From contig NZ_JBHVAL010000012.1 of assembly GCF_042667405.1 (NCBI RefSeq), positions 1 to 64,000 of the forward strand: DNA of 64,000 bases, read 5' to 3'. How positions within the stretch are numbered: position 1 is the stretch's first letter; each line of letters starts with the position of its first letter. The notes beneath the pieces are model-generated. The model ran no database searches and was not told the origin of the DNA. It saw only the letters and a program-made list of their open reading frames with translations. This document shows positions 17,106-29,500 of the stretch, piece by piece. A program made the translations under genes and the position numbers. The stretch is from Arthrobacter sp042667405. GTDB lineage: Bacteria; Actinomycetota; Actinomycetes; Actinomycetales; Micrococcaceae.

Positions 17106-17136
17106 TTGGCTAATCGATGGATTAACCCGCTACTCT
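17106..17136 (+). promoter_or_regulatory. Candidate promoter of the first giant gene
   Basis: TTGGCT (17106-17111), a 19-base spacer, then TACTCT (17131-17136) followed by TAG. The spacer includes the inverted repeat TAATC-GATG-GATTA. The same -35, spacing and TA-C/G-TCTTAG box recur before the second giant gene. Confidence 0.45.
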
Positions 17137-17198
17137 TAGCTTGTTTGTGTCGTGATGGCCGGAGTTCGGTGCTGGCTGCCTAAAAGTGGGGAATGTGG

Positions 17199-20100
17199 AT
17201 GGCTCTGACCGATGGGTCCGGGAATCGCCGTGTCAAAATTCGACGGCGGCGGGTTATCACAGCTACCGCCTTCACAGCCGCGGCCGCAGTCCTGGTGACC
17301 GGCGCGATCCTCTATCCCGGATTCAAGACCACCGAGGTGGACCTTAACGACGGCGGCGTCTGGGTCATCAGCAAGTCCAAGGGTGCCGCCGGGCGGCTCA
17401 ACTATCCGTCCAAGTCCCTGGACGGCGCCGTTACCCCGGCCAGCAAGGACTTCGACATTCTGCAGCAGGCCAGCGACGTTTTCATCGACGACGTTGATGG
17501 CGCCACCATCAACCCGGTCAGCGCGGCCAACATGCGGTTGGGCGGCGACCAGAAGCTTCCCGGTTCGGCCGACGTGAGCTTCGGCAACCGGGTCCTGGCC
17601 GTCACCGACCCTTCCAAGGGCAAAGTCTGGGCACTCACGGCGGGGTCAGTGGGTGGATTCAGTGACGAATCCGAGCCCGTGCTGGAGCAGTCCACCGGCA
17701 TCGTGTCCGTTGTCGGCAAAGACGACACCATCCATACCGTGGACCCGGAAACCGGCAGCGTGACGGACACCAAAGTCGATGCCAACGGCCAGTCCGTGGA
17801 CTCGCAGGTCCGCAAGGATGACGCCCTGAAGGCCCCGGGAGACCTCCAGCTGACCGCCGTGGGAGACAAGGCGGTTGTCCTCAACGAGGCCACAGGAAAC
17901 CTCGTCCTGCCCGGCGGAGCCACGGTGCACTTGGACGACGCCCGTGACGCAAAGCTGCAGCAAAGCGGAACCTCTGCGGATTTCGTGGCCATTGCCACCA
18001 CCAAAGCACTGTTGCTGCAGCCGCTCGATGGAAGCACTGCCAAGACCATACCGGCCGACGGACAGGGCGTTCCGGCAGCGCCTGTCCACCTGGGCAGTTG
18101 CACCTACGCGGCCTGGTCCGGAGCCAACAAGTACCTCCGCGAATGCACCAACCAGGCTGACAGCCGCCGCGCCGACGTGCCCAAGGCGAGTGCGTCGCCG
18201 TCGTACGTTTTCCGGGTCAACCGCGATCTCGTGGTCCTGAACGATGTCAACTCGGGCAACGTCTGGATGGTCAACCAAAACATGCAGTTGGTCAACAACT
18301 GGGACGACGTCATCCCGCCGGAGCAAACCTCGGACGACGCCGATAAGGACTCTGCTGACGAAGTCCAGCAGACGGTCCTTCCGGACCGCAGCAAACCGAA
18401 CACCCCGCCGGTGGCGAAACCCGACGCTTACGGCGTGCGGGCCGGCAAGACAACCCTCCTGCCTGTGCTTGACAACGACGCCGACTCCGACGGCGATGTC
18501 CTGACCGTTTCGGCTGACCAAGCACTTAAATCCGGGGCGCTGGCGCCGGTCTACGGTGGGACGGGCTTCCAGATCACTGTTCCCGCCGGGCAGTCCGGTT
18601 CGGAGTCGTTCAAGTATTCCGTGGACGATGGCCGCGGCGGCACCGCATCCACGAACGTGGACCTCAGGATCGTTCCACCGGGAGAAAATGCTGCCCCCCA
18701 GCAAAAACCAAACAGGAATAATGCGTTGGTGGTGCAGGCCGGCAAGATCGCCAACCAATACATCCTCAGTGACTGGATCGACCCCGACGGAGACGACCTC
18801 TTTGCGGTGTCTGCCGCCAGCAGTGATCCCGCCGACCAGGTCCGGATCAGGCCGGACGGGCTGCTGACGTTCCAGGACTCGGGTGCGGGGCCAGGGAAGA
18901 AGACGATCTCCGTTACGGTCTCGGACGGAACACTGAGCACCGATGGGCGCATCAGCGTTGATGTCCGGGCCCCGGGAGCCCTGCCACCCATCGCGAATGC
19001 CGACCACGTGGTGGCGGTCGCCGGCCAGGACACGGTGATCGCTCCACTCAAGAACGATTCCGACCCCCAGGGCGGCACCCTGCGCCTTGCCCAAGCACAG
19101 CCGGACGACCAAGCCACGGCAGTGATTGGTCCGGACCAGCAGACGTTCACGTTCAACTCGACCAGCGTCGGCCCGCACTATGTCACCTACATGGTCACCA
19201 ACGGGCCAGCGAGTGCCCAGCAGCTGGTGCGCGTCGACGTCGTGTCCGGCAGCAACGACGGCGCTCCTGTCGCGGTCCGGGACATCGCCCTGCTGCCCAG
19301 CGGTGGCAGCACGGTGGTGGACGTGCTGGGCAATGACTCCGACCCCGCCGGTGGGGTACTGGTTGTCCAGTCCGTGACGGCAGCGGATGGTCTTCCTGTC
19401 TCGGTGGCGGTCCTGGACCACTCTGTCGTCAAGATCACCGATATCCATGCGACGGGCCAGCTGTCCCTGAAGTACACGATTTCGAACGGCAAGGCCTCGG
19501 CAACGGGCGACATCTCCGTGCAGGTCGTCCCGGCCCCCAGCAAGCTCCAGGCGCCGCAAGCCAAGCCTGATGAAGTGTCTGTGCGGGTAGGCGATGTTGT
19601 CACCATCCCTGTGTTGGAAAACGATTCCGATCCCAACGGTGGCGAACTGAAGCTCGACGCCGTCCTGGCGCAGCAGCCGGACGTGGCGGACGGACGGATG
19701 TTCGTCGCGGGCAACTACCTGCGCTTCATCGCGGGCGAGGTTCCCAAGACGGTGTACGCGATCTACAAGGTCAGCAATTCCTCCGGCCAGACCGACTCCC
19801 AGCAGGTGACTATCCGCATCCGCGCCAGGGATGACGCCACCAACACCCGTCCCGAACCACGCAACCTGACGGCGCGGGTTGTGGCAGGCATGACCGTCAA
19901 GATACCGGTTCCGCTGGACGGCATCGATGCCGACGGCGACTCCGTGCAGCTCATCGGCGTGGACAAAGCACCGGCCATGGGCACCGCAGTGGTGCGGGAC
20001 GGCTACATCGAGTTCACGGCCGGGGGAAAGTCCGCCGGTACGGACACCTTCAGCTACCGGGTCCGCGACCGGATTGGCGCCGAAAACACGGGGACGGTGA

Positions 20101-23100
20101 TTGTGGGCATCGCTCCGGCTGAGGCAAACAACCAAAAGCCGATCGCCGTCGACGACGCCGTTGATGTCCGTCCCGGCCGCCGCATCGCGGTGGATGCCTT
20201 GAAGAACGACTCCGATCCCGACGGCGACCCCATCGCCCTGGTAAATTCCTTCGAAGCCAACCCCGGCCTTCAAGTGGAGGCCGCCTCGGGCAAGGTCCTG
20301 CTGACCGCGCCCGGCGCAGCCGGTACCGAGAGCATCAGCTACCGGATCCAGGACGACAAGAAGGCCGAAGCCAGCGCTGTGGTCCGCGTCCAGACAAGCC
20401 CGACGGCGCCCCTGCACGTGCCGATTGCCGTGGACGACCGCGTCACACTGGCGGAGACGCTGGGCAAGACAGCGGTCGACGTTCCGGTCCTGAAGAACGA
20501 CTCGGATCCCGACGGCGTAGCTGAGGATCTCACCATCACGTTGCCGGACGGGAATCCGAATGCACGCGTCGGTACCTCGGGGAACGTCGTGGTGACTCTC
20601 GTCCCGCAGGACCAGCTCATCCCATACACCGTCACCGATATCGACGGCCAGTCCGCTACGGCCGTGATGTGGATCCCGGGCCAGGGCCTCCAATACCCGA
20701 CCCTGGCCAAGACTGATCCCGTGGAAGTCATGTCCGGCAAGGACGTCACGTTGTCCCTGCAGGAGTACGTCCGCGTCCGGGAAGGCCGCCAAGCGCGCAT
20801 CACGGTGGCTGACAAGATCCGCGTCCAAGGCGGAGATCCCAGCAACGTCATCTCGGGCGACGGAAACGCATTGCGCTATGCGGCACAAGCCGACTACGTC
20901 GGTCCTGGTTCCATCACCTTTGAGGTTACGGACGGCTCTGGCCCGGATGACTCCCAGGGCCTGAAGTCCACACTGACCATCATGACCAAGGTCATTCCGG
21001 ACCCCAACGCCAACCACCCGCCTACCTTCAGTGGCGCTTCGGTGGAGGCGCCCAAGGGTGAGACCACCGACGTCGAGCTGGCCAACCTTGCCAAGGACGT
21101 GGACGAGCGCGACCAAGGCAACCTGAAGTTCGAGCTCGACGGGGAACAACCGACTGGTTTCCAAGCCAAGGTTGAAGGAACCGTCCTCAAGATCAGCCCC
21201 GACCTTTCCCTCAATCCGGGCGCTGTAGGTACTTTCCCGCTCAAGGTCACCGACGGCCGTTCCGATGCCGTGCGGGCAACCGTCACCGCCACCGTTGTCT
21301 CCTCGAACCGGCCGCGTCCGGTAGCGAACGACGACTCCGTGGACAAAGCCAACGCTGGCCGTTCGGAAACGGTCAATGTCCTCGCCAACGACTTCAACCC
21401 CTTCAACGATGCCCCCCTGACCATCGAAAACGCTGCGGTGGAAACAGGATCTGCCGCCGGCCAGCCAACGGTCTCCGGTGACTCGATCACCGTTACCCCG
21501 GCCGAGGGCTTCAAGGGCGTGATGGTGGTCCGGTACACGGTGCTGGATAAGACCAAGGACCCCTCAAGGCAGGCCACGGGCCGTGTCCGTATCACGGTGC
21601 GTGACAAGCCGGACGCTCCCTCGGCGCCCGTGGCCACGGATGTGCGAAGCCGGACCGCTGTGCTCAAGTGGACGCCGCCGTCGGACAATGGCGCAGCCAT
21701 CACCAAGTACACCGTGAAAGCGGCGGGCTTCGAGCAAGTGTGCCCCACCACCACCTGCACGCTGTCCGGGTTGACCAACAACGTGAAATACGTGTTCACC
21801 GTTTTCGCCACCAACGAGGTAGGCGATTCGCCGGCATCAACGGCCTCCAACGAGATCAAGCCGGATGAGAAGCCTTCACCGCCCGATGCCCCCACCGTCA
21901 AGGCGGGTGACAAGAACATGGCGATCACCTGGACCCCGGCCAAGACGGAGGGATCACCGGTGAAGCACTACAACTTGGAAATCTCGCCGCCTCCGGCCAA
22001 CGGTATCGCCGTGAAGAACGAGGTCACAGGCCTCAGCTACACATGGCCCGGCCTCACCAATGGCGTGAAGTACAAGGTACGGGCCCAGGCAGTGAATGAT
22101 CTCGGGCCCTCGGACTGGGGCATGTACTCCATTGAGGACAACCCGGCAGGGCTTCCCGGCGCTCCCGCGGCCCCAACCACCGCTGTGGTGCAGTCGGTGG
22201 GAACCCAAAACCAGCTCCGTGTCGATTGGACAGAACCGGACATCAATGGTGATCCGATCAAGGCGTATTACGTCACCATGAGCGGTGGTAACGGAGTGCC
22301 CCAGACGCAGACGATCCCCGGCAACGTTCGCTCCGCAGTTTTCACCGCGCAGAATGACGAGAAAGGCTACACATTCACGGTGCAAGCGGAGAACAAAGCC
22401 GGAAAGGGCAGCGTCAGTGCACCCTCGGCGCCACGGCGTGCCACCGGCATGCTGGGCCGGGTTAACAACGTCTCAGCGACACCCGCCAATACCGGGGGAG
22501 CCGGCCGGGCCGTGACCATCAATTTCACAGCCCTTGACCAAACTCAGCGCAACGGATCCGCCCAAAGTGAAGTGAGCTACCGCTACGTCGCCAGTACCGG
22601 ACAATCGGGTCCCATCAGCCCCGGGCAAACGGTCAGTGGCTTCACCAATGGGCAGGCCACCACCATCACTGTCAACGCTGTATCTACTGTGGCACCCAGT
22701 TCGAATCCCAGCGCTCCGGCGACCACCACACCGTATGGTTCGCCGGGCACGCCGTCGGCCTCCGGCTCCAACGGCGGCCAGAACCAGACCACCCTTACCT
22801 TGAACTGGTCCTCGCCTTCCACGGCCGGCAACGACGTTGCCGCGACCAAGATCCGGATCACGGGCGGTGGAACGGACACCGGGTGGATCAACGAATCCGC
22901 CTCAGGCAGCCGCGTGGTGAACACGGGCGGCTACAACCAGACGCGCACTATTGAAGTCCAGACCTTCAACTCCGTGGGCCAGGGTGGACCAGTGGCTTCG
23001 GCCAGTGCCCAGAGCGGTCCGCAGAAGACATCCTGGGACGCGACCCTGCCCGCAGGAAGTTTCAGAACGTGCACCGACACCGCGCCATCCGGTCAGACGT

Positions 23101-23333
23101 CGTGGGATCCGAATACGCCAGGCCACCGATGTGACGGCGTGGTCTATGGCACCCCATGGCAGTACGAGTCGAATGGTTCCTTTACGGTCAACTGCTACAT
23201 CAACCGCAGCACCCCGTACCTGAACTACGCCGCCTGGTACCGCCTGACCAGTGGACCGAACGCTGGCCGCTTCATCGCGCAGGGCAACACCACCTTGGGC
23301 GATCCCGGACCCCACCAGATTCCGCAATGCTGA
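17199..23333 (+). CDS. Giant membrane-anchored Ig-like/FN3 repeat protein 1
   Basis: A 2,044-residue protein. A basic N-terminus (RRVKIRRRR) and one membrane segment (about 18-40) anchor a very long extracellular part. About residues 50-400 are a propeller-like domain with a conserved Cys pair (GSCTYAAW...RECTNQ). About 405-1470 hold roughly eleven tandem-95/cadherin-like repeats, marked by VLDNDADSDGD, LKNDSDPDGD and similar Asp-rich turns that probably bind calcium. About 1471-1900 hold five FN3-like domains, the first with CPTTTC. A Cys-containing end (about 1940-2044) follows. ATG 17199 has GTGGGGA 6 bases upstream; ATG 17193 is too close. It is paralogous to the next gene. Adhesion or surface scaffold is inferred from the domains. 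Confidence 0.9.
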   Translation: MALTDGSGNRRVKIRRRRVITATAFTAAAAVLVTGAILYPGFKTTEVDLNDGGVWVISKSKGAAGRLNYPSKSLDGAVTPASKDFDILQQASDVFIDDVDGATINPVSAANMRLGGDQKLPGSADVSFGNRVLAVTDPSKGKVWALTAGSVGGFSDESEPVLEQSTGIVSVVGKDDTIHTVDPETGSVTDTKVDANGQSVDSQVRKDDALKAPGDLQLTAVGDKAVVLNEATGNLVLPGGATVHLDDARDAKLQQSGTSADFVAIATTKALLLQPLDGSTAKTIPADGQGVPAAPVHLGSCTYAAWSGANKYLRECTNQADSRRADVPKASASPSYVFRVNRDLVVLNDVNSGNVWMVNQNMQLVNNWDDVIPPEQTSDDADKDSADEVQQTVLPDRSKPNTPPVAKPDAYGVRAGKTTLLPVLDNDADSDGDVLTVSADQALKSGALAPVYGGTGFQITVPAGQSGSESFKYSVDDGRGGTASTNVDLRIVPPGENAAPQQKPNRNNALVVQAGKIANQYILSDWIDPDGDDLFAVSAASSDPADQVRIRPDGLLTFQDSGAGPGKKTISVTVSDGTLSTDGRISVDVRAPGALPPIANADHVVAVAGQDTVIAPLKNDSDPQGGTLRLAQAQPDDQATAVIGPDQQTFTFNSTSVGPHYVTYMVTNGPASAQQLVRVDVVSGSNDGAPVAVRDIALLPSGGSTVVDVLGNDSDPAGGVLVVQSVTAADGLPVSVAVLDHSVVKITDIHATGQLSLKYTISNGKASATGDISVQVVPAPSKLQAPQAKPDEVSVRVGDVVTIPVLENDSDPNGGELKLDAVLAQQPDVADGRMFVAGNYLRFIAGEVPKTVYAIYKVSNSSGQTDSQQVTIRIRARDDATNTRPEPRNLTARVVAGMTVKIPVPLDGIDADGDSVQLIGVDKAPAMGTAVVRDGYIEFTAGGKSAGTDTFSYRVRDRIGAENTGTVIVGIAPAEANNQKPIAVDDAVDVRPGRRIAVDALKNDSDPDGDPIALVNSFEANPGLQVEAASGKVLLTAPGAAGTESISYRIQDDKKAEASAVVRVQTSPTAPLHVPIAVDDRVTLAETLGKTAVDVPVLKNDSDPDGVAEDLTITLPDGNPNARVGTSGNVVVTLVPQDQLIPYTVTDIDGQSATAVMWIPGQGLQYPTLAKTDPVEVMSGKDVTLSLQEYVRVREGRQARITVADKIRVQGGDPSNVISGDGNALRYAAQADYVGPGSITFEVTDGSGPDDSQGLKSTLTIMTKVIPDPNANHPPTFSGASVEAPKGETTDVELANLAKDVDERDQGNLKFELDGEQPTGFQAKVEGTVLKISPDLSLNPGAVGTFPLKVTDGRSDAVRATVTATVVSSNRPRPVANDDSVDKANAGRSETVNVLANDFNPFNDAPLTIENAAVETGSAAGQPTVSGDSITVTPAEGFKGVMVVRYTVLDKTKDPSRQATGRVRITVRDKPDAPSAPVATDVRSRTAVLKWTPPSDNGAAITKYTVKAAGFEQVCPTTTCTLSGLTNNVKYVFTVFATNEVGDSPASTASNEIKPDEKPSPPDAPTVKAGDKNMAITWTPAKTEGSPVKHYNLEISPPPANGIAVKNEVTGLSYTWPGLTNGVKYKVRAQAVNDLGPSDWGMYSIEDNPAGLPGAPAAPTTAVVQSVGTQNQLRVDWTEPDINGDPIKAYYVTMSGGNGVPQTQTIPGNVRSAVFTAQNDEKGYTFTVQAENKAGKGSVSAPSAPRRATGMLGRVNNVSATPANTGGAGRAVTINFTALDQTQRNGSAQSEVSYRYVASTGQSGPISPGQTVSGFTNGQATTITVNAVSTVAPSSNPSAPATTTPYGSPGTPSASGSNGGQNQTTLTLNWSSPSTAGNDVAATKIRITGGGTDTGWINESASGSRVVNTGGYNQTRTIEVQTFNSVGQGGPVASASAQSGPQKTSWDATLPAGSFRTCTDTAPSGQTSWDPNTPGHRCDGVVYGTPWQYESNGSFTVNCYINRSTPYLNYAAWYRLTSGPNAGRFIAQGNTTLGDPGPHQIPQC

Positions 23334-23434
23334 GGCCATCAGCTGCGCGGTGCAGGGAAGTTGTCCCCATCGCCTCCCACGGCGGCGGCACTGTACGCTG
23401 TCACAGCCAATGGATAGCCCGCTCCCGGGTTTCC

Positions 23435-23465
23435 TTGGCTGGCCGCGGGGCGCGTGGGATAGTCT
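23435..23465 (+). promoter_or_regulatory. Candidate promoter of the second giant gene
   Basis: TTGGCT (23435-23440), a 19-base spacer and TAGTCT (23460-23465) followed by TAG. The layout is identical to that before the first giant gene, although the spacer sequence differs. The transcript would have a leader of about 115 bases. Confidence 0.45.
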
Positions 23466-23583
23466 TAGGGACTGAAAATTCCGCCGCCGTTCGGGGGTAC
23501 TGCGGATTGTACGGCTGTCGGCACTCGCCGGTTGGCCTGGAAGCCACGTGGGGGCGGCTGAAAACAAAGGGAATTCTGGGGCT

Positions 23584-26500
23584 GTGACAACTTTCTTCGG
23601 CAAGCTGGGGCTGAAAAAGCGTCAAAACAAGAAAATCATCACGGGCACCGCTGCGACTGCGGCGGGCGCTGTGCTGATCGCCGGGGCTGTGCTGTACCCG
23701 GGGTTCAAGACCACAGAGGTGGACTTGAACGACGGCGGTGTGTGGGTCGTGAGCAAAACCAAGAATGCAGTAGGGCGGCTGAACTATCCGTCCCGCGTCC
23801 TCGATGGCGCCGTGACGCCCGCCACCACCACATTCGATGTCCTGCAGCATGAAGGCAACGTGTTCGTCGACGACGAGTCCGGCTCCACCATCAACCAGGT
23901 CTCCGCCGCCAACCTGAAGCTCGGCGGCGACAAGCAGCTCCCGTCGTCGTCACAAGTGAGCTACGGCTCCACGGTCCTCTCCGTGACGGATCCTGCCCGG
24001 GGCAAAGTGTGGGCGCTTTCTCCCTCCACCGTCAACGGCTTTGACGAGGAGGGGACCGAACCGGTCTTGACGGGGGATCAGGGCCTGGTCTCAGCGGTCG
24101 GCGCAGACAACCGCATCTACACTGCCGACCCCGGCAAGGGAGAAATCTCAGTCATTACCGTTGACGCCGACGGCCAGCGCACCAACTCCGAGGTCACGAA
24201 GGTGGAAGAGCTGAAAGGCGCCGGTGATCTCCAGCTTTCCGTGGTGGGGGACAAACCGGTAGTCCTGGACGCTGCCTCAGGGAACCTTTTCCTTCCTGGC
24301 GGCCGCAGACTCCAACTGCAGGACGCCCGCGAGGCCAAGCTCCAGCAGACCAGCGAGGACAGCAGCTACGTGGCCCTCGCCACCCGCAAGGCACTCCTGA
24401 AGCAGCCCCTCGACGGGTCCACAGCCGCCACTGTCAACGCCGACGGTGAGGGAGTACCCGCAGCCCCTGTCCAGGTCAGCAAGTGCGTCCACGCCGCTTG
24501 GTCAGGCGCGAACAAGTACATTCGCGACTGCGACAATGACGCCGATGACAAGAAGAACGACGTCCCCAAAGCCAGTGCTTCGCCGAGCTATGTCTTCCGC
24601 GTCAACCGCGATCTCGTGGTGCTCAACGATGTGAACTCGGGCAGCGTATGGCTGGTCAACCAGAATATGCAGCTGGTCAACAACTGGGATGATGTGGTCC
24701 CGCCAAAGAACCAGTCCGATGACCAGGACCAGGAGTCCGCGGACAACAACACCATCAACGTCCTGCCGGACCGCACCAAGCCAAACCGTCCGCCGGAAAC
24801 CAAGCCGGACGAATTCGGCGTCCGCCCGGGCCGGACCTCCATTTTGAGCGTCCTGGACAACGACTCAGACCCCGACGGCGATGTCCTCACCGCATCGGTG
24901 GGTCCCAACGGCCCCAAGATGGGCGCCCTGGAGAATATCTACGGTGGCTCCGCCTTCCAGATCAAGGTTCCTGCGGATGCCAAACCGGGAACGGAAGTCT
25001 TCGACTACAACGCCGCGGACGGACGCAGCCTGTCGGCGGGCGGCAAGGTCACCCTCCATGTGGTGGCCCCGGAAGAGAACAAGCCTCCGTTCTTCAAGCG
25101 CGGTGAGCCCACCACCATGTTGGTGGAACAGGGGAAGTCCGTCAGCCAGAACATCCTGACAGACTGGATGGATCCTGACGGCGACGACCTGGTCCTGCTG
25201 GACGCCAAGACGGACAACGACCAGGACCAGGTGAAGGTGCGCCGCGACGGCCTGCTGACGTACCAGGATTCCGGGGCAGCACCGGGCAAGAAGAACGTCA
25301 CAATCACTGTGTGGGATGGCCGCGCCACAACTACCGGACGAATCGTGGTCAATGTGCAGCCGCCGGGCGCCCTGGCACCGGTGGTCAACGCCGACCACGT
25401 GACAGCCGTGGTGGGCCAGGACCTGGTCATCGCACCGTTGAAGAACGACGTCGACCCCAACGGCGGCGCGCTGCGCGTGGCCCACGTCGAGGCCGCCGGG
25501 CCGGCCGAACTCGGTCCTGTGACCGACGGCGGCACCTTCACGTTCCGGAGCACCACGCCCGGGCCCATCTATTTGACGTACATCGCCAGCAACGGCCCGC
25601 AAAGCAGCCAAGGCCTCATCCGAGTGGATGTCGAGTCCGGCAAGGACGCGGGTGCTCCTGTCGCAGTCCATGATGTGGCCTTGCTTCCCGTAGGCGGCAG
25701 CGTGCTGGTGGACCCGTTGGCCAACGACTCCGATCCTTCCGGAGGCGTGCTGGTCCTGCAGTCCGTGACGGTTCCGGATGGCTCCTCCGCTTCCGTCAGC
25801 GTGATCGACCACAGTGTCCTGCGTGTCACGGACGTCCTTGGCTCCAAAGATCCGTTCGTCTTCAGCTACACCATGTCCAACGGCCGCACCTCAGCCACCG
25901 GAACGGTGGGCGTCGTACCGGTGCCGGCACCCGCCGTCGTGGAGGCTCCCCAACCCAAACCGGACGAGGTGAACGTACGCGTGAACGACGTCGTCACCAT
26001 TCCGGTCCTGGACAATGACACACATCCCCAGGGTGAAGAGCTCTCAGTGGATCCCGTCCTGGCCCAGACCATTGCCGAAGAAGACGGTAAGGCGTTTATC
26101 TCCGAGAAGACCCTGCGCTTCATCGCCGGTCCCACGCCCAAGACAGTGCGTGCCATCTATAACGCCGTCGATCCGCAGGGCCAGAAGAGCGCGGCCGCGG
26201 TGACTATCCATATCCTTCCGCTGGAAGGCACCCAGAACTCGCGTCCGCAGCCGCAGAACCTGACGGCCCGCGTTGTGGCCGGCGGCAGCGTCCGGATTCC
26301 TGTTCCGCTGGACGGCATGGATCCCGACGGCGACTCCGTCCAGCTCACCGGCATCGACAGCACGCCCACCACGGGAACGGCGACGGCGGGAAGCAGCTTT
26401 ATCGATTTCGTCGCCGCCGGTGACGGCGCGGGTACGGATACGTTCCGTTACAAGGTGATTGACCGCCAGGGTGCGGTCAACACCGGAACGGTGACTGTGG

Positions 26501-29500
26501 GCGTCGCTCCCCGCGGGGAGAACAACCAGAAACCGGCACCCGTCGATGACGAAGTGAAGGTTCGTCCCGGCCGGCAGATCGCCGTCGATGCCATCGCCAA
26601 CGACACCGACCCCGACGGTGACATCATCCGCATTCTCTCTGACAGCCTCGAAGCCGATGCCGGCCTGGACGCCCATGTCAGCAAGACCAGTGGACGCGTC
26701 CTGGTGACGGCGCCGGCGGCAGAGGGCACCGTGAACGTCCGCTACTCCGTGGCAGACGACCGTGACGCAGTCGGACAGGCCAGCATCCGCGTGGTGGTCA
26801 AGAACGACATCCCGCTCCAGGCACCGATTGCCCGTGACGATCGCGTGACATCGGCCCAGACGCTCGGAAAGACGGCCGTGGACGTTCCCGTGCTCAAGAA
26901 CGATGAAGATCCCGACGGTGTGGGGGAAAACCTCAAAATCAGCACCGAAGTGACCACTGCGCGTCCCGGGCCTGAGGGCAACGTCATTGTCGAGCTCACT
27001 GAGCAGCCGCAGTTGGTTCCCTACACAGTTGAAGACGTGGATGGTCAGAAGTCCACAGCCATCATCTGGGTTCCCGGCATCGGCCAGCAGGTCCCCACCC
27101 TTGCCAAGGACGAGGTCATCGAGTTGGTCTCGGGCCAGTCGGTGACGGTCGACCTTGCCGAATGGGTAAAGGTGCGCGAGGGCCGTTCGCCCCGGCTGAC
27201 GCAGACCGACCGGATCAAGCTCATCGGCGCCGACGGCTCAGATCCGGTGGCGAACGGTGGTACTGGTCTGAAGTACAGTGCCGGTGCCGAGTACGTCGGT
27301 CCTGGCTCGATCAGTTTCGAAGTCACTGACGGAATCGGTCCGGACGATCCCAACGGACTGAAGTCGACGTTGAGCATCCGGACCAAGGTGTTGCCGGATC
27401 CCAACAAGAACAACCCGCCTGTCCTGCTCGGCAGCGACGTGGACGTGCCGAAGGGTGATTCCGCGAGCCTGGATCTTGAAAAACTCACCTCGGATCCTGA
27501 CTCGGACGATGTCCAGAACATGAAGTATGAGCTGACAGGCTCTGCCACGAGCGGCTTCAAGGTGTCGGTGGATGGCAAGACCCTGAAGGTTTCCGCGGAT
27601 GATTCCGTGCAGATCGGACAGTCAGGCACTGTACAGGTGAAGGCCAAGGACCGCCGCGGCCTGGAGGCCGTTGCAACCTACAAGCTCTCACTCGCGGCCT
27701 CCAACCGTCCGAAGCCTGTTGCCAACGACGACGCCGAGGCGGACGCACAGTCCGGCAAGCCCGTAACGGTCAACGTCCTGGCCAACGATTCGAACCCGTT
27801 CCCGGACACGCCGTTGAAGATCGTTTCAGCCGTCACGGAGACAGGTCAGGGCACGGCCGAAGCGGGCGGCGACAACGTCACTGTCACCCCTGCTGGTGGT
27901 TTCACCGGCACCATGGTGGTCGCCTATACGGTGCAGGACAAGACGGGCGAGATCTCGCGCTACGCCACGGCCCGCATCCGTTTGACTGTCAAGGACAAGC
28001 CGGCGGCGCCCAGTACACCCCTGGCCCAGAGCGTGGGCGACCAAACGGCATTGCTCACTTGGAACGCGCCGGCCGACCGTGGTTCGCCCATCACCAAGTA
28101 CACGGTGTACGGCGAGAACGGCTTCAAACAGGATTGCCCCGCCAACACGTGTACGCTGACCGGCCTGACCAATAACGTGAAGTACCACTTCGCCGTCACG
28201 GCCACGAACGCCATCAACGAATCCGAGCGTTCGCCGGTATCTGCCGAGGTCCGTCCCGACGTCAAACCGGACACCCCCGTTGCTCCCACGTTGAAGTTCG
28301 GCGACAAGCAGCTTTCCGTCGCCTGGGTTCCTCCGGCGAGCAAGGGTTCTCCCATCAAGTCCTATGATCTTGAGATTTCTCCTGCCCCGGCAGGTCAGAA
28401 TCCCCAGATCCAGAACCTGACGGGCAACAGCCACGTCTGGACAGGGCTGACGAATGGTGTTGCCTACAAGGTCCGGGTCCTGGCCCGCAACGATGCCAAG
28501 GAACCGTCGGAGTGGAGCACCTACTCGGCCTCGGAGACGCCGGCGGGTGTGCCGGCCACACCGGCTGCCCCGTCCGTTGCCGGTGCCGGTTCCGTGGGCA
28601 GCCAGAGCCAGTTGCAGGTCAGCTGGGCGGCCCCGAACAACAATGGCGACGCCGTGTCCACCTACACGCTCACCACGTACCGTGGTGGCGCGGCAGTTGG
28701 TTCCCAGGCCGTGGCAGCTACCTCCCAGAACGTGACAGTGGATAACTCGGAAGCGGACTACTCATTCACGGTCTCGGCCACCAACAAGGCCGGCGTCAGT
28801 GGCGTAAGCCAGCAGTCCAATGCCATCCGTGCCGCGGGCAAGCCTGGAATGGTGGGTGCACCCTCGGCAGCCCTGGTGGAGACCAACGCCGACGGCGGTA
28901 AGATCCGTGTTGCGTTCAACCCGCTCTCCGCGGCGGAACGGAACGGTGCCAACGCCAACGAGATCAGCTACCGCTACGCCCTGACCTCCGGGTCCGGCAC
29001 TGGTGCGATCCCCGCCGGTGGCGGAGTTGTGGCAGCCCCCAACGGAGCCGACACAGCCGTGGTCGTGTGGGCCATCTCCTCCCGGAACCCCACGCCCGGT
29101 GACCGCAGCCCGGCGTCGAACACTGTGAATCCTTACGGCCTTGCCTACGCTCCGACCGTTACTGGCAGCAAGAGCAGCGGGGTAGGGGACAAGACGGTGT
29201 CCTGGACATGGAATGCTCCCAACGGCAACGGCCGGCCGGTTACCGGCTACCAGTACAGCCTCGACGGCGGGGCTTGGCAGAACACTGACCAGCGGAGTTT
29301 CTCCAAGACCGTTGGGTTCAGCGAAACACACACCCTGCAGGTCCGCGCCGTCAGCGGTGGACAGGCAGGACGGGTTGGAAGCGACACTTCACGCAGCGGG
29401 GCTGAGCCGCCGCCGCCACAGCCCCCGGCAGGGGAGATCAGGGCGCACAACAACACCTGCCCCGGGAAGCCAGGACAGGCGGATACATACAACCCGAGCG

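Noticed and set aside
17646..21164. Antisense open frame of 1,172 codons within the first giant gene
   Set aside because: It is a product of high GC and Asp/Gly-rich codons on the sense strand; composition is unnatural and no start or family motif is present.
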